Source of the DNA: Bradyrhizobium sp. 200
GTDB taxonomy: Bacteria; Pseudomonadota; Alphaproteobacteria; Rhizobiales; Xanthobacteraceae
Length of the DNA: 64,000 nucleotides
Direction: 5' to 3'
Assembly: GCF_023100945.1 (NCBI RefSeq)
Contig: NZ_CP064689.1
Span: forward strand, 3,330,001-3,394,000
Part shown: positions 16,169 through 26,300 of the stretch, in pieces
Numbering within the stretch: the first letter of the stretch is position 1
Layout of the letters: the number at the start of each line of letters is the position of its first letter
Made by a program: the position numbers and the translations under genes
The notes under the pieces: model-generated
What the model was told of the DNA's origin: nothing
The model's input: the letters and a program-made list of their open reading frames with translations, nothing else
Databases searched by the model: none

Positions 16169-17187
16169 TGTGTTCTGCAAGACCCGGTCCTGGCGACATT
16201 GGATATGCGATGGCCGGAGATATTCCCGAACATCCAGTGGTTTTCCTGACAAGGATTGACCGTGAGGCCCACGATTGGGTGGTGCGTTTCGCTGTCGGCA
16301 ATGCCAGCCCGGCCGATCTTGATGCTTTCAAGGTATGGTCGGGGCAGGCCGGCTCTGTCGAGGCGTTCGCGCGTGCCTGCCGGCTCTGGGAGGCTGTCGG
16401 ACCGGCAGCCGAGCATATGGCCGGTGCCGATGCTCCCGAACAGAAAGTACATATTGGGCGTCGCGCGTTTATGGCCGGCGCGCTTGCTGCGTCCGCGGCC
16501 GCTACGGCTTACGTTGGCGCACGGTCGCCGCTCGGTCTTTGGCCGTCATTGTCCGAGCTTGCGGCCGATTATCGGACCGCACCCGGCGAGCAGCGCAGGA
16601 TCGTGCTTGCCGGAGGTCCGTCGATAGAGCTGAATACCCGCACGAGCATCGCCCTCAAAACCTCGTCTGATGGCGGCGCAGAACGTATAGAGCTGTTTGG
16701 CGGCGAAGCGGCCATCGTTACGCGTGCCGAATTGCGTCGCGCCGTCGAGGTGATCGCTGGAGATGGCCGCGTCACTGCAACCGATGCTGCCTTCAATATG
16801 CGCTATGAACGCGACACCGTTTGCACGACATGCGTCGCGGGGGCGGTCGAGGTTGCCGTCGGGAAGCGCTCAGTCAGTCTTCGTCCCGGCACGCAGGTCA
16901 TATATTCCGGCAGCGGGCTGGGTGCAGCTACGGCGGTGGATGTTGGTGTCGTAACCGCCTGGAAAGACGGCGTTCTGGTATTTCGGTCGACGCCGCTCGC
17001 GGATGCCGTCGCGGAAATCAACCGCTATCGGTCCGGTCGGATCATCGTGACCAATGCCGCGCTCGGGCGTCGGTTGTTCAATGCGCGATTCCCGATTGCA
17101 AACGTCGATGGTGTTGTTGCCCAGATCCAGCAGGTTTTCGGTGCATCCGTCACAGCTCTGCCCGGCGGTATCGTGCTGCTGGGCTGA
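16168..17187 (+). CDS. FecR-family anti-sigma factor (tpsA side)
   Basis: A 339-residue FecR protein, closely similar to the one at 2083. Its cytoplasmic domain at about 28-80 has DREAHDWVVRFAVG and FARACRLWEAVG. A twin-arginine membrane segment begins at GRRAFMAG (R98, R99). The PLGLWPSL motif follows at about 121, and a C-terminal STN-like domain ends in LPGGIVLLG. It should sense a periplasmic partner, likely the STN protein at 14901, and control the overlapping sigma factor. An in-frame ATG at 16210 is an alternative start that would remove 14 residues lacking similarity to the paralogue. The tpsA gene follows. Confidence 0.92.
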   Translation: MCSARPGPGDIGYAMAGDIPEHPVVFLTRIDREAHDWVVRFAVGNASPADLDAFKVWSGQAGSVEAFARACRLWEAVGPAAEHMAGADAPEQKVHIGRRAFMAGALAASAAATAYVGARSPLGLWPSLSELAADYRTAPGEQRRIVLAGGPSIELNTRTSIALKTSSDGGAERIELFGGEAAIVTRAELRRAVEVIAGDGRVTATDAAFNMRYERDTVCTTCVAGAVEVAVGKRSVSLRPGTQVIYSGSGLGAATAVDVGVVTAWKDGVLVFRSTPLADAVAEINRYRSGRIIVTNAALGRRLFNARFPIANVDGVVAQIQQVFGASVTALPGGIVLLG

Positions 17188-17241
17188 TCGGGGCGTGGCA
17201 AGTCGATATGCGAAATAGGGAAAGTAAGTGAGCGGGCTGAA

Positions 17242-17274
17242 TCTGCAAAAGGTCAGGATTTTTTTCGGTGCCGG
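17242..17274 (+). promoter_or_regulatory. Candidate ECF-dependent promoter motif upstream of tpsA
   Basis: GCAAAAGGTC followed by a seven-T run and CGG lies 118 bp before the ATG preferred for tpsA. It matches the element at 3168-3199 before tpsB. If it is a promoter, translation from the GTG at 17228 is excluded, which supports the ATG at 17363. The match is short and untested. Confidence 0.35.
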
Positions 17275-17362
17275 CCTTCGAGAGGGATCTAAACAGAAGT
17301 CGCGGCACCAGAACGGTGATTGCGATTGCTGCCATCCCTTCGTCCCCGCGCGAGAGTCCCTG

Positions 17363-20300
17363 ATGCCCCACAACCCGTCTTCCGCCCGCACTCGCTTGTT
17401 CCTGCATCGGGCCTTGCTCGCGAGTGTCAGCATGGCGGCGCTGTTGGCCAGTCCGCAGGCTTGCGCGCGCCCGTTGGGTGGAAATACGCCGATGCCATCG
17501 CAGGCAACGCAATCGGCGTCGCAAGACGCCTCGCGAGCCGCGCAGCAGGCAGCTAATTCGCTCAAGCGGGCCACGCAGTCCATTCAGGCCATGCAGGCGG
17601 CGCAGCAGGCTGCCCGTAATCTCGCTCGGACCGCGCCGAGCACCGTGCAAAACGGCTTGCGGTCGGGTGGTCTGGTGGTGATGCCGGGCGCGACGCCAGG
17701 CACGACCGACGGCGGTGCAGGATTATGGCAGGGCGCCAATCTGCCGACCGAGGTGCAGAGTGGCGGCCGCACGAAAGTCACGGTCAGGCAGAACGAGCAG
17801 AAGGCTATACTGACCTGGAAGGAGTTCAACGTCAGCCGCGAGACGGATCTTTATTTCGACCAGCGCGCCGGCGGGGCTGATGCCAAAAACTGGATCGCGT
17901 TGAACCGCGTGACGAATCCTGGCGCCGCACCGAGCCAGATCCTCGGCTCCATCAAGGCCGAGGGACAGGTCTACGTGATCAACCAGAATGGCATCATTTT
18001 CGGCGGCGCGAGCCAGATCAACGTCAACACCTTGGTCGCCTCATCGCTCAGCCTGTCGAACCAGCAGTTCCTTGCCGGGATCAATACGTCCATCGTTGTC
18101 AGCAATGGGCTCGCCGGCTACATGCATCTGCCGCAGTTCGGCGATTACAATCCGAACCTTCCCGATACGACCAAATCCGCCGATCCGGCCAACCCGGTAG
18201 GCCAGCCGGCGCCTTTCATGCCGGCCAACGCGCCGGGTGACGTCGTCGTTAAAGCCGGCGCCGAGATTGCGGCGGCGAGCGGCGGCAAGGTGATGCTGTT
18301 CGCGCCCAAGGTCATCAATAGCGGGCAGGTCAGCGCACAGGACGGCCAGGTGATCATGGCCGCCGGCGAGCAGATCTATCTGAGAACCAACATAAGCACC
18401 CAGTCCGATGTCCCGGCCGCCGTGCGCGGTCTTGACGTCGCCGTCACGGGGCTGATGCCATGGCTGTTCAACTACGATCATTTGAGGGGAGCGCTCTCGG
18501 GTCTGCCGCTCAACAACCCGAACAATCCGCCGCTCTACTCGGAGTCGCCCTATGGCCAGAGCCTCCGCGACATCATCCTTCCCCTGATGGAGGCGCGCGC
18601 GGCGGCGGTCGGCTACCAGGTCGTGAATAACGGCATCGTCGAGGCCAATCACGGCAACATCACCGTGATGGCGCGCGGCATCGTCCAGAATGGCCTGCTC
18701 TCGGCCTCGACGGCGCTCAACAACCGCGACGGCTCCATCCGGCTGCTCGCCTACAGCAACGGCATGATGGCCTCGAGTGGGAGCACCGATCCGGCGTTTC
18801 TGTATTGGCAGACCGGCAGTTTACACTTGATGCCCGGAAGCGTCACATCGGCCATGCCGGACCTCTCGGACGCGAGCGAAATCGAGCTGTCGGCGCTTTC
18901 CACGCGTTACAAGCCGGGCCGCGTCGAACTGCGTGGCAATCTCATCGACATCCAATCGCAGGCCAACGTCATCGTTCCCGCCGGTACAATCAGTGTGGTC
19001 GCGAGCAGTGCGGCGCAATTGGCCGATGAGCCCGTCAGCGGTGAAACGCCGGTTCGTGATGGCAGCCGGATCCATATCGGCGAGGAGGCTTATCTCAGCG
19101 TCGCCGGCTTGAAGGACATCGCGATCGCAATGGATCGCAACTTCGTCGAGGCCGAGTTGCGCATCAATGAATTGCGTGACTCGGTCCTTTATCGCGACTC
19201 GTGGCTGCGCGGTCAGAAGATCGTGGTCGACCGGCGCGAAAGCGGTACTTTCACCGATGGTCCCATGGCTGGCGTAAGCTGGGGAGGTGCTGCGGGCTCA
19301 TGGGTCGGAACGCCGCTGGCGGATGTGTCGGCTTGGATCGGCGTAGGCAAGACCGATTTGGGCGAATTGTCGACGGTCGGCGGTTCGATCTTCATCTCGT
19401 CGTCTGGCTCCATCGTCACACGGACCGGTTCTATCCTCGATGTGTCGGGCGGGTCGGTGCGTTACGCAGATGGCTGGGTCAAAACCACCAAACTGCTCGG
19501 GGCCGATGGCCGGGTCTACGACATCGGAGACGCCAGACCCGATCAGGCCTATGTGGCTTTCGCCGGCGGCTTCACCCGCTCGCACGACCGCTGGGGCATC
19601 ACGGAAACCTGGACGAGCCGGCTCGGCAAGACGGGCGCTCGCTACGAGCGCGGTTACACGGAGGGCCGCGATGCCGGCTCGATTCAGCTCTACGCCGCTG
19701 AAGGCGTTGTGCTTGAAGGCAGCTACTGGGGCGGGGTTGTCGTCGGCGAGCGCCAGGCCGCCGCGGCCAAATACGCCAAGGCGGGCTCGCTGACCTTCGG
19801 CGGCAAGGACGACAGCGACAGGCTGTGGCTGCTCGACAAGCTCATCATCACCGGCAATCCAGTCATGTTGCCGAAGGATTTCACCGCGACGACGGCGCTC
19901 GACGCGTCCTGGTATTCTCCCCCTCCGAACGCGAGTTACCTTCCGGAGCGCACCACTTATCTCGACCCCGGCGTGTTGGCTGCATCCGAGCTAGGCAAGA
20001 TCGAGCTTTATGTCTCCGACGATTTCACTCTCACGCAGGGTACGACCCTCAATCTGACGCCGCGCAGCACGTTCTCGGTGCTTGCCAATTCAGTCGACAG
20101 TTACAGGCAGAACTTCCGCATCGATGGCACGATCCGCACAGCCGGCGGGACGGTCAATCTGCTCCACGCGGAGAGCGTGAAATTCGGCACCACCGGAGCC
20201 ATTGACGTCAGCGGCGATTGGGTCAACGAACTGACCAACGGCATGGCCGCGCTCGCGCCGCAGGTCGATGGCGGCACCATCACGCTCATGAACGCGCAGT

Positions 20301-23300
20301 TCGATGTGGGCGCCGTGCTCGATGTCTCGGGCGGCGGTTGGCTGAAGAATCGGAGCGGCAAGCTGCAGACGCAAGCCGGCGACGGCGGCACGATCCAACT
20401 CAACACGATCGATATGGCTGAATTCGCCAAGGCTGACCTGCGCGGCTATTCGGCCGGCTCCGGCGGCTCCCTGGCGTTTTCGACGACCGGGAATCTCCAG
20501 ATCGGGGGCGATGTGCCGGCGGCGGCCGACACCTTCCGTCTGCCCGAGACGCTGTTCACCGAGCGCGGTTTCAGTTCCCTGCAGATCGGGGCGGGCGGCA
20601 GCATTATCGTTCCGGCAGGGGTCACAGTCTCTCAACTCGCACGCAGTGTGGACCTGACGGACGCCGCCGCCCGCTTCGGCTCGGGCACGAAGCTCGCCGA
20701 CATGAAGCTCGCCGACATGGGGCCGCTCGTGGTCCTGCCACTCCCGCAGCGCGTAAATCTCAAGCCGACATCGCTCTCGCTCGCCGGCAACAATATTTCG
20801 ATCGGTGCCGGGGCCATTGTCCAGACCGATATCGGCGGCCGCATCACTTTGGCGGCGTCGACCAACGTTGGCGGCGCGACCGAGATCTCGGGCAGGCTTC
20901 AGGCGCTCGCTGGGACGATCAACGTTTCAGCAGGAACCGTTGCGGTCACCGCTACCGGCGCACTCGTCGCAAATGGCGTGCCGGTTATCCAGACGGGTGC
21001 CTTCGGACTGCGCGAGGGTGTCGTGCTCGGCGGCGGCTCGGTGACGCTCACATCAACAACTCTCGCGTTGCAAGCGGGCTCGCTGATAGATGTTTCCGGC
21101 GCCAGCGGCGAGATCGACCTACCGCTTTCCGGCGCGCTCGGATCGCATTCCACCGCGACGGTCGCGCTCGCCAGCAATGGCGGCAGCATCTCGGTGTCAG
21201 GGCAGGGCCTGATGGAGGGAACATGGCGCGGCCATGCCGGAGGTAGCGGCGCACGCGGCGGTGCCCTAACGCTGTCCTCGGGAACGCTGTCGGCGTCCTT
21301 GATTGTGTCCGACACGGCGGCGGCGCAGCCTGGATTGGTCGTGCGTCCGTCACTTCTCCAATCTGCGGGCTTCGCTGACCTCACTCTCTCTTCCTCCTCG
21401 ACAATACGATTGGAGAGCGTGGACCTCACGGTCGGAGGCTCGATCTCGATCGTCGGTGCGCTGGTCAACGGCAACGGCACCAGTTCACGCTTGTCGGCTC
21501 CATACATTTCGTGGCGCGGTGTGTCATCGAGCGGCCCGACGCGCGCGGGCACGCTAACGCTCGCCGCCTCGCTCATCGACATCAACAGCGCATCCGTTCG
21601 CGGCTTCGAACAGTCGGTGCTGGAGGCATCCGACATCCGGCTCACGCCGCTCCGGCTCGGCCTCGGGGCATCGCTCGACGTCGACGGCACGTTGGTGTTG
21701 AAGGCCGGGCAGGTCTATCCGACGTCGCAGACCAGCGCGACGATCAGAGCCTCCGACAAGATCGTTGTCCAGCAGAACGGCGAGGCCGGTCTCGCCTTGT
21801 CGGTCGGCGGCTCCTTGACACTCGAGGCGCCGGTGATCGAGCAGGGCGGCACATTGCGCGCTCCCTTGGGTCAGATCACACTGAAGGCCAGCCAGCGGCT
21901 GACGCTTGGCTCCGGCAGCGTCACCTCGGTGAGCGGCGACGGTCTCATCCTGCCCTACGGCAATCTTAGCAATAACGAGAGCTGGACCATCGTGACGTCG
22001 GAACTGGGGCAGCCGGTGACCATTGCCAGCTTGCCGGAAAAGCGTATCACGCTCGATGCCCCGAGTGTCGATCTCGCAGCCGGATCGGTGGTCGACATAC
22101 GCGGCGGCGGCGATCTGTATGCGTGGGAGCACGTGCCCGGGCCGGGCGGCTCACACAACGTGCTGTCGAGGCCGGGCCTCTATGCAATTGTACCGGCGCT
22201 GAACAATACAATCGGCGTGCCGGATGCGACGCTGCGCAGTGGCGATCGTATCTGGCTCGATGGCGGCAGTGGGCTGGCGGCGGGCTGGTACACGCTGTTG
22301 CCGGCACATTACGCGCTGCGGCCGGGCGCTTTCGCCATCCAGGTCGTTGGCGGCTCGCAAGGCGCCGCAGTGTCGAAATCCACGATTCTGACCGATGGCA
22401 GCAGGATCGTCTCCGGCTATCGCGCCAACAGTCTCGACGGCAGCCGCGACCAGTTATTGTCCTCATGGCGTGTGATGTCGGGCGAGGTGCTTCGCAAGTA
22501 CAGCGAATATAACGAGGCTTTCGCCAGCACGTTCTTCGCCTCCGACGCCTTCAAGCTGACTCAGTATCGGCTCACCGGCCACAATATCGTCACCCCGCGC
22601 CTGCCGATCGATGGCGGCTCGGTGGTGTTCAAGGCGACGCAAGATTTGATCTTGAACGGCCAGCTACGCTCGCAGGCCGCAGCCGGCGGGCGCGGCGGCC
22701 TTGTCGATATTGCCGCACAGAAGATCGCGATTCTGGGCACAGGGCAGGACGCCGGCGCGCTGCGTGCCGACGGCTATCTGGTTATCGATGCGGTCAATCT
22801 GTCCGGCTTTGGCGCGGGCAGCCTGCTCGTCGGCGGCGTCCGCAGCGGTGACACCGGCGGCCTGCGAGTGGATGTGACAGCCGACAATATTATTGTGCGC
22901 AATGGCAGCAGCTCGGCGTTGACGGGATCGGAAATCATCCTGGCCGCAAGCGAGATGATCGACGTCGGCGCCGGCAGCGTCATCGCCGCGCGCGGCGAGG
23001 CGCCGACCGGCGCGGGCGATCTCGTAATGGCGCCGCAGGTGCCGCAATCCATCAACAATAATGGCACGCCCAACAATTCGAGCGATGACTTCGTGGTGCC
23101 GGCACGGGACTGGGGCGCCCTGATCCGCGTCTCCAATGGCGATGCCGTGCGGGTCCGCCGCACCAACGTCGACACTACCGTCGGCGGGCAGGTCACCATC
23201 GGCGCCGGCGCCGTGATCGACGGCGGCAAGGCTTTGCTGATCGATGCCACCAGGAGCACCGCCGTCACCCAGGCGACACTGTCGGGCGCGGCGCTGTCGC

Positions 23301-26300
23301 TGGCTTCGGGCCGCATCGGATTCGGCGGCGGCAGCGGCTTGGTGATCGATGCCGCAGCACTGGCCGCGCTCGCCAGCACGCAGCATCTGACCTTGCGCAG
23401 CTATTCCAGCATCGACTTCCATCGCGGCATCGATTTGTCCGGCCTCAACGCGGTGACGTTCGATGCGGCAGTGCTGGCTGGCTACGGCAGCAATCCGATT
23501 ACCGTCGTCGGCAACCGGCTCGTCCTGGAGAATACGGCTGCCGCGTTCAGCGAGCCGGCCGGAGCCGGTCACAGTACCCTGAGTCTCACGGCAGCGGAAT
23601 TGGCCTTTGGCGAGGGTGCGAAAGCGCTGCGCGGCTTCGACACTGTCATGCTGACAGGCACGACGCGCATCGTTGGCGAGGGCAACGGTCGGCTCGATGC
23701 GGGAGCAGCGACGCTGACCTTCTCGACGCCGGTGCTCACTGGCCGCGGCGGCGCCAGTCAATCTGTGACGACGACCGGTGCGATCGCGGTTGCGGCGAGC
23801 GGTTCCACCGGGCCGCGCGATCTCGACAGCCTCGGCGCGCGCTGGAGCTTGACCGGCCGCTCCGTCGCCTTTGACGGTCGCATTGATGCGCTTGGCGGCG
23901 CGGTGGACCTTGCCTCCACCAATGGTGACGTCATTCTCGCGGGGGGCTCGCTTATCGATGTCGGCGGTTTCGGCAAGCAATTCTTCGATGTCGCTGAATA
24001 TGCCGATGCCGGGCGCATTTCGCTGAGCGCGGTCGGTGGTTCGGTGCTGCTCAATGCGGGCGCGACGCTCGATCTCGGCTCGGCGCGCGACGCAGACGGG
24101 CGTGCGGTTGGCGGTGGGGCGGGTACGCTCGCGCTCGCATCGGACGGCAGCCAGGTGGTTCTGGATGGCACGATCAAGGCAACGGCCGCCGCCGGCCAGC
24201 GCGGCGCGTCTTTCTCGCTCGACATAGCCACGTTGCCGAATTTTGCCGCGCTCAGTCAGCGCCTGAACGAGTCAGGCTTCTCTAAATCACGCGCCTTCCG
24301 CGTGCGCTCCGGCGACGTGACCGTCGATGGCACCACCCTGGCCGAGGAGTTCTCGCTTTCCGCCGACCAGGGCATTGTCACTGTTGCCGGCACGATCGAC
24401 GCGCGTGCGCGCTATGGGGGCGTGATCGCGATCTACGGCGGCCAGGGCCTCGTTATGACAAGCGCCGCGCTGCGGGCCGGCGCGACCGATACGGTGGATC
24501 ATCTTGGCTCCGGCCGGGTGACGCTCGGCATTTCCGGCGGAACACTGAATATCCAGGGCGGTTTGATCGACGTCGCGGGCGGCGAGGGTGGCAAGGTCAC
24601 CTTGCGCGCGCCGGTGATCGAGCAGCCGGGCGCCGACACCGTCAACGTCTCCTTCACAGGCGCGATCGCTGGCGCGCGCGAGATCGTACTCGAGGGCTAC
24701 AAGCGCTTCGATCTCGCTCAGTTCGCGGGCAATTCCAACTATGTCGGTGTCACCATCAACGGCAGCGGTCAGGCCGAGCTTGATCTTGCCGCCACGGCCA
24801 CGGGCAAGCTGAACGTCCTGGCGGACTACGGCGCCGGCACGCTGGTGGAGTTCGTGCGCGACTTCGACATCTCGGCTGCCTACGGCGCACTCAGCGGCTT
24901 GGCGGGGCAGGCCAATTTCCATGCCCGCGCTGGCATGGAATTGAATCACACCGGCGACATCGTGTTGAAGTCGAACTGGAACCTGGGTGCGGGCGTTGTC
25001 GACCAAGCTGGCGCGATCGCTGCTGGCGCGATGGCCATCGATCCGATCCTCAACAAGCCGTACGTGGTGGCAGGCCGCCAGGGCGATCTGTTGGCCAATC
25101 ACACCACGATGATCTACCGCACCGGCGGCAGCATCTTCGGCGAACCGGGCGTGCTGACTTTGCGCGCCGGCGGCAATCTCGTCCTCAATGGCAGCATCAG
25201 CGACGGTTTCTTCAATTTCGCCGATCCGCTCGATGCCGACTACGTGGCGAAGGCCAATTCCTACATTGCCGACTACAAGCTGCTGCTCAACGGCGGCTTC
25301 AACAGCGGCGGCGGCACCACGGCCCTAACAGGTTGGAGCGCTTACACCAGCACGACAGCTTTGCCGACCCGCTATCTGGGTTTGAGCTTCGGTTCGACAC
25401 AGACCACTTTTATCCCGACTGTCTTGCAGGATATTCGCGCCTCGTCGCTGCACGTGCCCTATAGCGCCGCTGCCAATTCACCGGTTGCCCAGGGAACGAT
25501 GACGGGCGGGGCGGGAGACGCCGAGAAGTACGCGGACCTGTTCCCGGGCGTTAGCCAGGGCGGCGGTCAGACGGTTGCGCCGGCCTCGTGGTCCTACACA
25601 CTGGTCGCCGGCGCGACGGCACCCGATCAGGCTGCCGATCCTCTGCAGCGCATGGCCGGCACGTCCGGCAGCATCCTGCTGCAGGAACAGCCGAGCTTTA
25701 CCTACACAGCGAATCCCGCCCAGCAGACTCGTAGCTCGGTGGTGATCGATCTCAATACCGGCTTCAGCACCTCGTCGGCGCCGAATACGAACTCGGGCAC
25801 AACCACTCCGGAAAACTGGTTGACCCCGATCACGAGCTATAGCGGGGTAAACGACAATGCGACTGCGGTCGTCGCGGTCGGCAGGCTCGATGCGTTCCCA
25901 GCGCGCGCGCTGTTTGACCAGCTCTTCGCCGAGTTTATCGCCGAGAAATCACTGGTGCGGAATTCGACGGACCCGGCGAAGGGCTACAAGATCATCGAAT
26001 CTTCGTCGAGCGGCTACAACTTCGTCATGTCGGTGGCGAACTTCAAGTTATTCTATAATGAGAAGATCGTTCCCAATCTGACCGCCATCCTCGCCACGTA
26101 CACGCTGCCGACGCCGCCTGTCCCGCCGGTCCAGATGACCGCCAGCGCTGCCACCATGGTGCGCACAGGAACGGGCGACATCAACATAGCGGCAAGCGGC
26201 GATATCCAATTGAAGGGCGGCGCGTCGATCTACACCGCCGGCCGACGCGATCTTGCGGTCCTCAACGATTTCACGACCGCGCCGGCAAGCGCTGCCTATG

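Noticed and set aside
17228..17362. In-frame GTG giving a 45-residue N-terminal extension of TpsA
   Set aside because: The extension is Cys-rich with weaker codon bias, spoils the signal peptide position and overlaps the candidate promoter motif; ATG at 17363 is preferred but not proven.
22664..23980. Long minus-strand open frames inside tpsA (also 24287-25102 and 26048-27331)
   Set aside because: All are antisense shadows of the repetitive Gly/Ala-rich TpsA frame and have His/Arg-rich shadow composition without domains.
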